Shown here in pieces: positions 11,647-25,015 of a DNA stretch of 64,000 bases. The translations under genes and the position numbers were made by a program. The first letter of the stretch is position 1. Every line of letters begins with the position of its first letter. This DNA is from Oikopleura dioica. Taxonomy: Eukaryota; Chordata; Appendicularia; Copelata; Oikopleuridae. The stretch is taken from positions 2,232,001-2,296,000 of the forward strand of contig OU015569.1 in the NCBI GenBank assembly GCA_907165135.1, given 5' to 3'. The notes below the pieces were generated by a model, which saw nothing but the letters and a program-made list of their open reading frames with translations, did not search any database and had not been told where the DNA came from.

Positions 11647-13869
11647 AATCTCGCCGGATTACAACTTCTTGAACAATTTTAAAACTTCCGAATTTTGCTC
11701 AAAATCATCGACTGTTCTTCTTTTTATTTGGATTGATAATTGACTTAATAAAAAACCAACAACTGATTAAAGCTTAATCAGGTTCTAATAATATTTGAAC
11801 TGTTCTTAATTTCTCCGTACTGATTCTAGGTGAGTAAGTTAAACTTTTTCTACCGGGTGTAGATAGCGTCGGGTGCTCACGTTACGTGCTCGAAATAATT
11901 TCCTTTTCCAATCGAAGAGGGAACGATTTAGACCCCATCAATCGTGAGCCCCTTAAGTGACGGAGTATCCGATGCTCTCGCCAGGCTTAGTTGAGCCTCT
12001 TCGAGCGACTCAGAGTAGTAATTTGTTTCTAACCTTTTTATTCTATTTTGGAAGCCGCAGTAACTTCACAAAAACAGATTATGGGCTCCTCGAAACCGAG
12101 TGGTACTAAAAATGCGTGTGGAATATTTTTGCTGCTGAGAAGAAGCGCACTTTACGATTTCGTCGCACCGGGCGCACAAATGGCGATCATCGCCCTCAGA
12201 ATGATCCCATGTGAGAGCTAATTGACCTCAAACACCGACCAGGTGACTAAAAACCGAGCACGGGAACTATGCATTCAGTTATTATGCAGTCCCGGCACTT
12301 TTTCGGCCATTTCTTCGAATTTGAACTGCGAATTGAGAGAAGAGAATAGATATTTACGCTAGAAAATGGTGGAAATCAGCAAATAAATTAAAGGCTAGCG
12401 CGAAACCAGCATATTCTCTGCTAGATTCTACCAGGAAGAGTCTCTAAGTTCTACAGGCTTTAATTTCTCGATTTATCAAAACAAAAACATTAGCGATGGC
12501 CGGGCGGCGCCACGTTGAGTCAATCACAGCTGATGTTTTGGACATCAGTTAATCGGCAGCGTTTGGCTTATATCAGAGGGGAAGGGATGTCATTTCCCAA
12601 ATTGCGGTTATCATCGTCCACAACGGGGCTGAGCAGTGATCGCCTACAGGATTATCCATCCTCAAAGTTGCCTTATCGCCTGAGACCGCTGATATCAAGC
12701 CGGGCGAGAGTGACTAGAAAGCTTTGCCGATAAATTCCACGATATACTCTAAAACTCCAAAAATTAGATAAAAATAACGAACCGTCCCCCTCGCCGCCCG
12801 TTCATTATCGACCATGTAAATTGTCCAGCGTGGAATTTTTCATACAATATACGTTTCCGCCCTTCAACGGCTCTGGGCTGGCAGCTCATCTTATCAGTTA
12901 TAAAGTTTTTATCAAATCATGTCTCCACGAAATTGAAAGAAAATATATTCCACAAGAAAATTGAATTTCCATCAGCTGAAGACATTCCCAAATGAGCGAG
13001 TTTTCAAAGGAAGTTCAACAGAACCTGGGCTCGGAAGCCTGTGTAGAAATCCTGAGTCAGAGACCTAAAAGTTCTGATTCATGATTTCTCCCCAGGTTGA
13101 CGAGCTCTGGAGGAAACTTTTGAACCTTGAAGAGAGTAGTACCCCGTATCAATCTTCTTTTCAACGAAGTTCAAAAAAGAAGGAAGTCGGTAGTTAAAAT
13201 CTGTTAGTGAAACTGGTGATTGGTTTGTTATCGGTGCGTTATTCGCATTAACTTTCGCGAGGGTTGAGTGCTCTTCATCCATAAATTTAGAGATACGATT
13301 TCAGAAAAGCGACTCGGGCAGTCACGTTTGCTTAAATTTCTATTGAATCGCTTATATTTCCTTTCCTTCGGCTGCTCGTTATGGTTTCTTTGCGGCGCGG
13401 CAAGAAAACGCACCTGTGGTGCCTAGAAATCACTCAAGCGCCAGTCTATCACTATACGTTTTAGCTCCTTCCGATGTTCTACAAACCGCAAAGTGTAACT
13501 CTACTAAAATATGAAATCTTTCTAGCACTGACAAAGCGGCCGTCCATTATTTTCCGCAGATTTCCCTAATAAAAATTTCTTGTAGATGATGAATTCTTCT
13601 GTTGATTTTACACTGAAGATACTGTGTATCTACAATCGCATCTTACGCAATTAGAAAATTCTGATCATTAGATAACCAAATTTAGTGTCCTATTTTTCTT
13701 TCGATTTTCATTTCGAGAAGTTCTTTTGCGGGGTATTTTTTCGAGAATGTGGCTGATTCTCTAGATTCTGACTTGAGCGCCTCGCCTTTCGGAAGGCGAA
13801 GTTTCTTTTTTTTGTCGAGAAAGATATTTTTTGATTTTTTCTGATTGGACTCAGGTCTTACGAGAGAAG
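11647..13869. other. Non-coding intergenic region
   Basis: About 2.2 kb. The only structured element I can point to is a short piece of the palindromic MITE family at about 13026-13072 (motif CTGGGCTCGG). Open frames at 12515, 13079 and 13682 show no protein-like character. Confidence 0.45.
13026..13072. mobile_element. Fragment of the CTGGGCTCGG palindromic MITE
   Basis: Carries the terminal motif CTGGGCTCGG followed by CCTGTGTAGAAATCCTGAGT, as at the ends of the full copies at 18628 and 23745, but lacks the central palindromes and the opposite arm. It is probably a truncated copy. Confidence 0.45.
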
Positions 13870-14963
13870 ATGAAGAATCACACCGAGATTTTTTACTTGG
13901 AAGAGGCTGTTTCTCCAGGAGAACATGGATGCTGCGCCTCATGCAAAAGGTTATCGACGTAAAAAATTACAAATTTAATCATAAAAATAAAGATATCCTC
14001 CCAACACCGCACTCATCAACGATGTCTCATATTGTGGTGAGTGTGTCATAGAAAAATTTCCTTTCGACATCTATAAAACAGTGGAATTCACTGACTCCGA
14101 TGCAATGTATCGATGCCAGTTTTGTGATAAGGAAGACCTCTCTTTTCGAGAAGCCTTCATCGGATCATGCTGTAGCATTTCTTTAAATGCCGATTTTGAT
14201 GGTATGTATTCAAGATTTTTTTCTTTATTTTGCGTGAAAATTTAGTGGAGGACAGATATGCAGAACTCCAGCTTGTCCAAAAAATCTACCGAGAATCAAT
14301 AACGAAAGTACGTTCACTCAAAGAGGAATCAAAACAAGCTAAAGAAGATGTAAAAGAAAAGAAAAATGAGGCCAAAGAAGCGGATAAAGCTTTCGAAGAA
14401 GTGGAAAAAGCTGTCGAAGAAGCGGAAATAGCTTTTGCGAATCTTCACTTTCTTGCCCGTCCCCGTATTTTCCCCCGGGCAAACGCCCAATTTCCAACTC
14501 TGCTCGAAGGACTAAAAGAAGATTTTAAAAAATCCAAAGAAAATCGCAAAAAAGCAATAGAAAATTTGAAAAAGTCCGAAGAAAAAAGTGTATCTGCTGA
14601 TAAAAGACTTGAAGCGGAAAAGGAGTTCCGTAATGAAGCGAAAAAACGATGTCTGATGGTCACACGGAAATTTGAAGGTTAGAAATTGATTTTATTAAAT
14701 TGGTCTAACAGTTCATAGATGATAGTTCTGACGATGAGGGACCAGCCAAAAAGAAATCAAAGGAACCCCTCTCTACTGAACGGAATGAATGCGGTATCTG
14801 CTGCAATCCCTACGACGACGAGCACCATGAAGCCGTCCTTACTTCATGTGGGCATAAGACTTGCTACATGTGTATAACCGCCAAACTGCCCTCGAAAAAA
14901 TGCGCATTCTGCAAGAAGCCCTTCACCGCCAAAAACATACTCAAGGTTTTCAACCCTTTGTAA
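13870..14963 (+). CDS. RING-finger E3 ubiquitin ligase-like protein
   Basis: Four exons (13870-13949, 13993-14201, 14246-14677, 14719-14963) joined by 41-44-nt GT-AG introns; 321 residues. The C-terminus is a C3HC4 RING finger: CGIC, then TSCGHKTCYMC, then CAFC, ending KVFNPL. RING domains of this type recruit E2 enzymes for ubiquitin transfer. The N-terminal 90 residues carry paired cysteines (C21/C22/C25, C41/C44, C68/C71, C86/C87), suggesting a second zinc-binding fold. The middle, roughly residues 100-240, is a Lys/Glu-rich coiled coil, followed by an acidic DDSSDDEG linker. The overall layout (Zn module, coiled coil, terminal RING) does not match one named family that I can recall, so the substrate is unknown. 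Confidence 0.8.
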
Positions 14964-17880
14964 ACTTTTTCCCTGCCTGTCCAATCTACCATGAGATTTT
15001 TTTAGAGAGGGAGAAGGCCCCTGGCCTCGCTTCCCCGTTTCACTCTCGGGGAAGTCTAGAAATTTCTTTCAGCTCCTGTTGGGTACCTCAGAATAAAGAA
15101 TTTAGAGTGCGGCGCACTGCGGAAAAATACCGTCATTTGATTGGCTAGCCGCGCTAAGCGCGCGCGGCTAAACTGAGAGTCCCAGAGGGCTTAGGACCCT
15201 CAGATTCTCCGATCTCCCTTTAGAAAAAAATCTCATGGTAGTATCTACTCCGATCCTCTATCGTCGAGCAAAAAATAAAAAACAAAATAACTCAAACCAA
15301 AATTTCTTATTTATTCAGCATTTCTATTTCAAGATAAGTCTTAAAAAGCTGTGTTTCGAATTACTCCGCGAGTCACTGGATTTATAAAATTGCTCCGTCC
15401 TGTAACGAAGTTATACTGGAATCTGCGGGAAAGAGGTTTCATCAAATTGCCACGCAAGTTATCGTATTTATCGTTGCGCAAGTTGACGCTGATTCAAAAG
15501 CAAATTATGTATAAATAGAAATCTGATATATTTCTTATTTTGGCTCTGTGGTCCGGCGCCTTATCTAAAGAGAAACCCTGTCAAGTCTTCGTATCAATTG
15601 AACCAGCTTGTTTGAGTTATTCAACAGAATTGAGAGCGATCTTCAAAATGCAATATTTTCTCGAAGGGTTAAGCTTCCGTCCAGCCGCTTGTGCTTGTAC
15701 TACGAAAGTACAAGCGACCAGTGAAAGCCTCGCAAAGCCCCTGCCAGCCACAGAGTTGGCCATTTCGACGCGCGCCGCAGCGCCACCTGAGCGATACGCT
15801 ACAACTCATCAGCGCACCCTTGCCACAACCCTAGACCATCTTTCAGAAAAAAAGGACTTTTTCCCGGCGATCATAATATTTTTCCAATAGTCAGCAAAAT
15901 CGAACTCATTTAGAGGATTTTTCAAGACAAAACTAGAGCTTATTTAAACGAAGACGAAAAGAATAGAGATTAACGAAAATCAGCGCGAAAAAATGAAAGA
16001 AGAAGAAGACATTTTCCGACAGGTGAGAAAATCAAAATCCTAAAACGAAAGATATCTTCTAAATTGTAAATTGTGCTTAATTGATCAACCATTTCTGTTG
16101 TAAAGGTTGAAATGATCAGCGTTCTTTTTTCTTGCACTCTTTTCTGAATTAATATCCCCATCCTTGTAGATTCTAGCAAAAGCTGGAGCATTTACTGCTG
16201 TCGATTTAACGATATTGTCAATAACCTTTGATTAAAAGTAGCCTAGAAATGAGCAAATCATGTTACTATTTAATTTGATATGTTCTTTTGTATTTTCTAC
16301 ATGAAAATGCGCTATTAGATTTTCCTCGTTTTGCAACGGTTGATCCAGAAAACACAAAAGTCAAGTTAAAATTAGGCAGAAAACTCAATCAAAATCAGCA
16401 GTGAATCAATTTCGGAGCTAGAAAAATAAACAGTGCGATATTAATTTGTTCAATAATGCGGCGAATAATGCCAAGCTTGAAACAAAGAATGCTTTAAATG
16501 GTTTTAGAAATTTCGAACAAGAGTTTTTCACTCTTGAATCGAGACTCTTTTTCAGTAAGAAAAAATGGTGAGCAGCTATTTTCCAATTAAAAAAGTGCCG
16601 GACTGCTTTGAAATCTGAAAATGTTTTATTGAAAATTAACTTCTGAGATTGATTTAGAGCCTTGGCTGAAAGTTTTGAAGTGTTTTGCTCATTTGAATAT
16701 AGGAAAGATAGTTGAGTAAAAATGTTTAACGTTGAGGCAGGCCGTAGGAGAAGGTAATCTTTGGGTAAGGATTTGACATCGAACACGTTTCCGGATTACA
16801 GAGTCGTTAACGCCGCGACGATGAATATCGATCAAATAGCTAATACGTGTCCGCTGCAATTTATTTTAATAATTATTTATGCCGAAACTGAGGGCATCTG
16901 TCGCCTTTGCGCTTTCCGGCCACCTCCTAAACTCATTTTACAGTACCAGCCTTTAAATAGCCTGAAAATCGCGAAGCCGCCTGCGGCTTCCAGTAAAAAA
17001 GTGTCAAAAGACATACAGTAACGATCTTTTCGTTGTTTTAGCGGAGAGATACTGAAGCAGGAGTGCGGGGAAAATGAGCTCAACTCGTCGCTCCCGCCAA
17101 ACAACTGCCCAAGAGGAGTTTTGACATCGAGTTGTCATTCTTATTGACGCCACTTGTGGATCTCCAGGAAACAAACAAAATTGTCATCCTTTTTTTCAAA
17201 TAAAAAATGTAGCATGGGTACTTGTGTTCTGGCTAAGTTGGTTGAGTAAGCCCTTCATATTAGACACGAGGTCATCTTGACCTTAGCTCGGTAATTTTGG
17301 GATGAGCGCAATTAGAAGCGAATTTTGCACAAGCACCAACACTCGTCAACAATCAACAACTCTTAGTTTTCTGATTTGATAACGCTTCTTTCATTTGAGC
17401 GAATTTAAGTATCTTCTCGAAAATTTTACTAAAGAATAAGTCGCCCTTTGAAAAATCTACTCATTATTTCGAATTCCTTTTTCTTAAAATATCGTTTTTT
17501 TTTTTGATAAAAGTAAATATTTTCTGCTGAATATAAACGGTTACGAAACGTGTTGATAATTGACAAAATAAGATCTAGTTACATGGAAAGCAGCTTTATA
17601 TTGTTGTCCGGGCATATTCCATAAATTCTCATGATGCGGAATATTTTCCGGTATTACAAGACCTATTTCCGGCCTAGGCAAAATATTTGAGTTTGCGGAC
17701 ACAATCAAATGGCCCTGCGATTATCTCCTGCCCGCCCTCTATCCAAAATTCAAGTGCTTTAGAAACCAATTAATAATTTTTCTAACTAATAAAATTCAAT
17801 CGAAAAGATAACGGCCACGAAAAACATCCAGAACAAGAAATTTTATAGGCGGTACTTTAGGAGCCAGAAAAAGCATTTTT

Positions 17881-18116
17881 CGGCAACATGTATAAGAAAA
17901 CTGAGTCAGGTTCTCAAGGGCCTAAATGAAAAGCCGCGTAGCGGTTTTTTTTTAACGAAGCCGCGAAGCGGCTTCGCCAGAACTTAAAAATGGATAAAAG
18001 ATATAATTTTGCGAAGCCGCTTCGCGGCTTCATTTTTCAAAAAAGCCGCTTCGCGGCTTTTTACTTAGGCTTTGAAGAACCTGATTCAGATTATTCACAC
18101 AGGTTGCCGAGCCTAG
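17881..18116. mobile_element. Palindromic MITE, copy A
   Basis: Contains nested perfect palindromes built on AAGCCGC...GCGGCTT arranged as a long hairpin. The right end GGTTGCCGAGCCTAG is the complement of the left end of copies B and C; the left end here is degraded (CGGCAACATG). There is no coding capacity. Internal CTGAGTCAGGTTCTC / GAACCTGATTCAG form a second inverted pair. Confidence 0.75.
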
Positions 18117-18627
18117 TTTTAGAGGGTTCAGAAGGCGCTGCCAAGCGTTAACAATGCGATGATGAGTTTTAATGAAAAAGAAAGCGCTGGGCGGGGGATT
18201 GAATCTTTGCCGTGCTAAACTTCCTTGGAATCAGGGATTTAACACCCGCTCGTGTGTTTGGCCTGGCAGTGGACGGTCGGTGACATCCGTTTTTCATTTC
18301 TCGCCATTCGCCAAAATTCGATCTGTCGCAAAAGAAAAACTGGTTGATCAGCGCTGTCTCGCGCCGGAAGTGACTCTCAGCGAGTAAATTGAAGGAACTC
18401 GAAATTCACGCAAATAGTGGCCTCTCTCCTTCAACTCAAGAATTCCATAGTCCAGCACTCCGCTGCGCAACGTGCGCCTGCCCAACTCTCGAGCTTCTCA
18501 CACGTCTCTCGTTGTATTTTACTTGACAAGCCGGCGCAGGCGATTGTTAATTGTAGATCACACTCTCCCAGCAGTTATCCTTTCCTTTTATCTTTTCCTA
18601 AAATTCAAATTTCAAGGGGAAAACATC

Positions 18628-18870
18628 CTGGGAGCGGCAACCTGTGTGGAAAACCTGAGTCAGGTTCTGAAGAGCCAAAATGAAAAGCCGCGCAGCGGCT
18701 TTTTTAAAAACGAAGCCGCGAAGCGGCTTCGCAATTCAATCACTCTTATCTATTTTTAAATATTGGCGAAGCCGCTTTGCGGCTTCGTTTTTTAAAAAGC
18801 CGCTTTGCGGCTTTTCATTTAAGCTCTTCAAAACCTGACTCAGGTTTTCTACACAGGTTGTCGAGCCCAG
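18628..18870. mobile_element. Palindromic MITE, copy B
   Basis: Starts CTGGGAGCGGCAACCTG and ends CAGGTTGTCGAGCCCAG, with internal CCTGAGTCAGGTTCTGAAGA and its complement, and a core of four AAGCCGC/GCGGCTT blocks. The structure is the same as copies A and C. No transposase. Confidence 0.8.
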
Positions 18871-19095
18871 AAAACATCGTAAAACTGATTCTCTAACTGA
18901 CTCATGAGCTAGAATTAAGGTTCAGACACCCATAATTTTATCCAATCAAAAGAAACTTTTAACTTTTTCAATTTTTATTCCATTTTTTATTGAAAAGTTT
19001 TTCGCAGTTTTCGTCCCTCATTGAAATCTTCCCTCGTTCTGTTAATGAATAAATAAGATGATTCCCTCAGCCGTGATACTAACTTTCAACTTCAG

Positions 19096-22000
19096 AGTTC
19101 TTCAATATGCGTCAACTACTGTGGCAAAGCCGTAAAAGTGAGCGACTTGACGCGTCGGAGCACAGTGACCCAGGTGATACGGAAGCTCGTCAAGCAGCTG
19201 TCCCTGCACAACGAAACAAGCTGGGAGATTGTGGAAGTAAGTTAATAACGTCTTTCTGGGATGCGGCGTGTTCTTGATTAAAAAAACAGTGAAATTTGGG
19301 ATAACACGTTGTGCTTCGCGAAGCTCCATGTTCCGAAGGGAATTTCAATCGAACTCGCGAAATAAAGCGCCAGCACGTGTGTACAGCTATAATTTCGTTG
19401 CTCGCGAAGGAGTCCAAAATCCTTAAATAGACTCGGCAAAAAGCGCCGTTTATATTCAACTAATTCACTTTTTAGAGCAGCTTTTTTTCAAAGTGATTCG
19501 ATCAAAATCAAGCGATGCATTCAATTTGATTGTATTTTACTGAAATTAGTATTTTATTTTGAAACAATCGGCAAAATTGGTGCTCTCACGTGCCATCGTA
19601 ATATTTTCAAAGGCACTAGCGGCCCAGTCCAACTTGAGTAAACACGCTCGCTGGATTTGGTCGGTTAAGAGGGAGACCTTAACAAAATCAGGAATATTTA
19701 TTTACCGGTTCAGGAGTGGCGGGGTACCGAGCGACCGTTACCTACTCGTACACGTCTATTGAAAGTTTGGCACGCATGGTCCTCTGAGCAAGTGCATGTC
19801 AGCTTCAGACTCCAGCTCTCCTCCAAGCGAAGTGCCTCCTACAGACATCGAAGAAGACATCGCCACTCCGTCAGAGGTACAGTATACTACAGTGATAGTT
19901 TTTTTTTCGATCGTATTCGCTAAAAACTTAGGACGTTTAATCGATCGAATATGACTACTCCTGCAGCGCAAAATTGAATATGAGCGAGTCTTTTTGCAAT
20001 CTCATTTTTGGCGTTTCATTTTTCAAATATTATTCTTAATTGACGCCTCACGTTATCCCGTTTGGACGCAGAAGGTTCAGAATCAATTTTGTCGCTTCTT
20101 TGGGCCTGTGACGTGAGATTTATTTTCGAAATAATTACGGACGAACGCAAACACGTGCCATAATATTTCATCAATCGGCAGCATTAGAAACAACCCTTTC
20201 CAAAGGCGGGTTAGGAGCTCTTCCCACCGATAATCCCACGGCGAGGCTTCTTTAAAAAGCTTCTTTAAAAATAATTTCAAAACACGACAGCTAGAAAAAA
20301 TGAATATGCGATACAACCATTTTGACATCAGATAATTACGATCAACATCGCGATAAGGAAATGAGCGGGAATTTCAGGACAAGACCAAAACTATTTTTTT
20401 TTCTCTTTCAGAAGGGCAACGAAGATACATCTCCGAGTGGAGCGAGAGCGAGTCTTCCGAATCTTCGGACTCGTTCCTTTCCGACTCCATCGTCAGCGAC
20501 AGCTCAACAGAATCCGAGTCCGACTGCGAGCTCGTTCTCCGAAGCCGGAAGAAGACGACTCCACAAGTCGACCTCGCAGCGGAGCGCAAGAAACAAATCG
20601 AGCTCATCCAGAGTCAGCAGATTTCCCTCGCCGCCATGGCTAAAACCGAGGCGCAATTGAATGCAAGTATCGAGACGCAATTAGCGAAGATCGAGGCTGG
20701 TGCGAAACAGGAAGGACTGATAACGGCGTTGGGCTCCTCTTACAAACTGGTTTGTTCTTTATCATTATTTCAATCCATTTTTAACGGTTCAATTTAAGAT
20801 CGCAAGCATAGAAGAGCGCCTGGCCCCGTTGAAAAAAGAAATCATCGAGCTAAACAGCCAAATCTCCGAACTCACTTCAAACAGCTCTGAAAACAGCGCC
20901 GTACTGCAGCTAAGAGCAGCCATCGACGCGCAAATTGAGATCACGAAAAGGTAAAGTCCAGCCAAAAGTCGACTAGAATCAAATGACTTAATTTTGAAAG
21001 GCCTTTTTTATCCCAGAGGGTCATTTGCTGGCCGCCTCCGTGGTGAATTTAGAATTTGAGAAAAAGGCGAATGTTTTGCAACGGATTCGCGCCCTGTATT
21101 TAAAAAAATGAGAGCTTTGACGTTCGGCGAAAGTCGGAAGTGGGACGCTGCAAACGTTCATGGAAATTGTTAGCTTTTTTTTTACCACGCAAAAGCGCTC
21201 TTTCGTAATCTACTATTGAAGTTTCTTTGTTGGGTATTTATTCTTTTAACGGGTTAGGGTTAGGGTTAGAGCTAGGGTTAGGGTTAATTAATTGTTTTGC
21301 ATTTTGGATTTTTTGTTTTCTTCTTTTTCTTTACTTATATTGAAAACCGTAAAAGCGAAATTGCCTAAATTTAAAAATCAAAGGTGCGGCAACTAAAACT
21401 GGGCGCGAGCAAGAAAAAGCGCAACTATCTCGTCGTGTCGCTCTCAAGCACCACTTGGTCACGATAAACGTGATCATTTTTTTTTTCTTAAATATAACCT
21501 TTCTAAACAGGAGAGAAAACTCCGCCCATGCAGGAATTTGCTTGTCTCCTGTTAACCAAAAATCTTCATTCCAAGACGCAAATTTCGATAATTTCGCGAT
21601 TTCGTGTTTCGATAATTCATCTTTCCAAATGTCAGAGTTAGAAGAGAAAGGAGAAAACGGATACGTCTTCTAGCTCTGGTTTAACATTTAGTGTTTTTCT
21701 CACAGTCGTGAGGCCATAATCGCGTTCATCACCGAATCGTAATCCGGTTTCGAGAACGTTTGTAAAATAAAAGGAGGGAGCCAGAAAAAGAGAGAGAGCC
21801 GCAAAATTTTGCAACGACTGTAAAAGCGAGCATAAGCGCATACATCTTTATGTAAATTTGAAAAAAAACGAGAGGATCATCATTTGAGGCTTTCGTCATT
21901 TGAGGCACCGCATAGTGACTACGCTCGTCACTTGAATAAAGGCTAAATCGCCAGAAATTGGCCGAGAATATACTTCTGCCGGGCTTTAGCCGTGATAAGC

Positions 22001-23259
22001 TTTTCTGCGGCTAATTCAATCAGGTGTCGCCTTTTTCTTTCTTTCAATTGTCGCTTGATCCCGCGTTTGATAAAGAGAACCTTGGGCTAGAAATTCGAGC
22101 GAATTTATATTTACGGCCTATCTACTGGAACATGGCTGATAAAACGCTGGCGACACGATAAAACATTTTGTGCATAAGTCAATGTAAGACTAAGCGCCCT
22201 TATCGTGGTCCGGATCAAGGGGAGCTTTTAGAACGGGAGGCCTACGATTCTAGTGCCGCAGAGAATCGCGTTTTTCGGTTCAAACATTGCAAATTAATTA
22301 ATCAAATTAGGAAAGTGGTTCTTGGCTTTTATGTTTATAAGAGCGATCCTCGTATTTAGAGTAGAGCTTGTCAAAAAGTGCGAAGGAGCTCTAGGAATAA
22401 AGCCCTTGTCAAAAGTTGTGTTTAGACTCGATGATGAAGCCGAAGAGCTTGCGGCCGCACAACATGATCTAGCGGAATGCGTGGAGGACAGAGAGCACTT
22501 TCTCCTTGATTCGATCCACAACGCGAGTGGAAACCAGCAGGTAAGCCGCGATTCTAACCCGCCTAGGATGCTAGAGAGCGAAAAGTCGAGCAATTCCTCC
22601 TCGGAAGACGCCGACGACGAATGGTCAATGGGCCGGCTGAGTTCCTACGACGAAAATGTTGAGAAGAAGCACACGTCGAAAATGGAAACGAGCGGTGCAT
22701 ACGGCCGCGTCAAGCCGGTTTATTCTACATCGACGACCTGTTCGGACTCTGGGCACGTGTCCGATGGTTCAGACTCGAAGAACGGGTCGGCAGATCGCTT
22801 CAGTTTCACCGACAGTGCGATTGACTCATCGACAGAATGCAAAGCCAAACTAAGGAACGTGGTCCAAAGCGCACAAAACCTGGCGAGATTAAGTTACCAT
22901 CCAACTTGGCTCACAGACTTTACCAGTTATGACCTAATAACCTAAAGCGATAAAATTTATCATCAGTATTTAGTCTCTTTTTTTGCTGACCACTTGCGAG
23001 ATCAAATTGTCACGTTGAAAGTGACTCGGATTCAGTGAGACTGAACTACGTGCAACAACTGCGGCAGAGCTCGTTGATCATTCGCAGCACATCCATCAGA
23101 CTGTCTCGAGAAGCCAGACGACAGAACTCCTCACTTCAGAAAGCTCGCGAAACGAGTCCTAGCAAGAAGGCGAGCTCTCAAAAGCAGCCGGAAAAGACGA
23201 AAACGGCGGCGAAAGAAAACCCGCTGCGTGTTAGTTCTGTGTTCGAAACGCTCGTCTGA
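19096..23259 (+). CDS. RASSF9/RASSF10-like Ras-association protein (5' end not found)
   Basis: Exons 19096-19236, 19714-19876, 20412-20749, 20799-20950, 22360-22892, 23036-23259; at least 516 residues. The first two exons together form a Ras-association domain: VKVSDLTRRSTVTQVI, then EWRGTERPLP, then LLKVWHAW, closely matching the RA domain of the N-terminal RASSF proteins (RASSF9/10: WRGSER...LKLWKAW). It continues with an acidic Ser-rich stretch and a coiled coil (LAPLKKEIIELNSQISEL). Ser/Asp-rich sequence then leads to a Lys/Arg-rich tail ending VFETLV, a class I PDZ ligand. The first exon starts at a perfect acceptor, so the initiator ATG is upstream and undetermined. Introns 2 (535 nt) and 4 (1.4 kb) are long for this window. 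Family members act in vesicle traffic and epithelial/Ras-Hippo signalling. Confidence 0.8.
21250..21287. repeat. Interstitial telomere-type repeat (TTAGGG)n
   Basis: About six units of GGGTTA, one interrupted (GAGCTA), inside intron 4 of the RASSF-like gene. TTAGGG is the chordate telomere unit, so this is a short interstitial telomeric tract. Confidence 0.9.
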
Positions 23260-23744
23260 AATCAATTATTTAATAGCTTGTCAAGTTAACAAACCCTTCT
23301 TTCCTCAACGTTTTAAAATAAACGATCGACAGATGTTGACCCTAACTTAACCGAAATCTCTTTTTTTACGAAATTAATGCCCGCCAGGTGGAATTAATGA
23401 AGTGAGCCTTTTTCCCGCGCTTCTTAATTTATGCTAGATAACATATGGAATGATGATTCTTTTGGCGACCCGAGGAAACACTACAAACACCAGGGTCACC
23501 CGTTCCACGATCACAGAGATAGATAGTCATTTCAATTTGTTACTCAAATAAACGCGCCTCTTTAATCGACTCTAAAACATAATTAATCAAAAAATCTTCG
23601 AAATTGAAGTCAAACCAAGATTCTCAAGTACTGCTACAATCATATTACTGTAGGGGGTATTCGAGGAAAAATTCAAGAATATTAATGAATAGGCATTATT
23701 TGCATAATTTACGAAAATTTTGAAGCCAATACAAAAAGTTGCAG

Positions 23745-24014
23745 CTGGGCTCGGCAACCTGAGTGGAATACCTGAGTCAGGTTCTGAAGAGCCAAAATGA
23801 AAAGTCGCGTAGCGGCTTTTTTAAAAACGAAGCCGCTAAGCGGCTTCGCAATATAACCACTTTAATCTATTTTAAAATACTGGCGAAGCCGCTTTGTGGC
23901 TTCGTTTTTTAAAAAAGCCGCTACGCGGCTTTTCATTTTGGCTCTTCAGAACCTGACTCAGGTTTAGCTTTTCAAAACCTGACACAGGTTTTCCACTCAG
24001 GTTGCCGAGCCTAG
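23745..24014. mobile_element. Palindromic MITE, copy C
   Basis: Best-preserved copy: begins CTGGGCTCGGCAACCTG and ends CAGGTTGCCGAGCCTAG, so the first 17 bases are an almost perfect terminal inverted repeat. The core has AAGCCGC/GCGGCTT palindromes separated by an AT-rich loop. On the right it has a partly duplicated CCTGACTCAGGTTTAGCTTT segment. Confidence 0.85.
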
Positions 24015-25015
24015 AGTTTCAGCGACAATCGAAATCGCTGCCTAATTGCATCACCAAAAAAAGCGCATGTTTAATTGCCAACTTGACATTGGGGGGAGCG
24101 ACGTGGTTAATATAACTACGAGTGGACAAGGCTTTCTTGTAGCGAAAGAATTGATTTCGTGAGTGAAGCGCGAAATCGTCATGAACGCGTCTCTCAAACC
24201 ACAATTTGGTTACCCCCGGTATCCAAATTTTCTCTCTTCCGATTTTTCAAGCTCGGAAATATTCGCTTTCGATTTTCCATGCTTTTCTGATTTCTTTTGG
24301 TAATCTTAAAATTTTAAAATTCTCGATCTCGTTTTATTTTTCTTTCTAAAAAGTGCGATTCTTTCTAAACAGAAGCGCAGGCAATTAGGCGAATTGCTAG
24401 ATGACGGACGGTAACTAGTTGATTATAGATTTGCTCAACCAGTACTCTCTTCTGTGGGGAGTAAGCTCATTTAGGAAAATATTAGGAGTCTGAGACCGCG
24501 GCGGTCTCAAATCAGCCCAAAGCCTGTGGCCTGCTCGCAACTTGATTTTTCAGACTCCCAAAATCGAATCTAATCAGGCGGGGATGAGCCACACCACGCA
24601 ACAACGTCTTCAAAAACATGCGCAATGCGTGTACTCTCCCTCCCGTAACGGCTTTAGAATGTCTGACACTTCCGACGTTGGTAAATGACGCAATTTTTTA
24701 ATTTTCACAAACAGCGATTTTTCTCACAGCGTTTTTCGAGGACCACGTTTTTGGAATAAATTTAATTCCTCGAAATAAAACGATAACAATAAACAAGTGG
24801 AAAGAGATAACCCCAAAATTTGCCCCAAAAAAGCGATTTAATCCCTGTTTGTTTGACTCTCCAGTGGTTTAAAAAAGCTCCTCCAATTACTGTTAGTCCT
24901 GCTCAATTAAAAAACAGCAGACCTTGAATGAACCGCCAACCAATTTAGCAAAAATGCTTCGGATAAAAAAAATCAAGGTTTTCAAAAATGGACTTTATTT
25001 TGGTTTGATATATTT

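Larger units (their letters stand above)
14964..19095. other. Long non-coding region with two MITE copies
   Basis: About 4.1 kb. It contains palindromic MITEs at 17881-18116 and 18628-18870. The rest is AT-rich with short, featureless open frames. It ends in a strong branchpoint-acceptor (TACTAAC, then TTCAACTTCAG at 19085-19095) for the RASSF-like gene, whose first exon must lie somewhere in this stretch. Confidence 0.5.
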
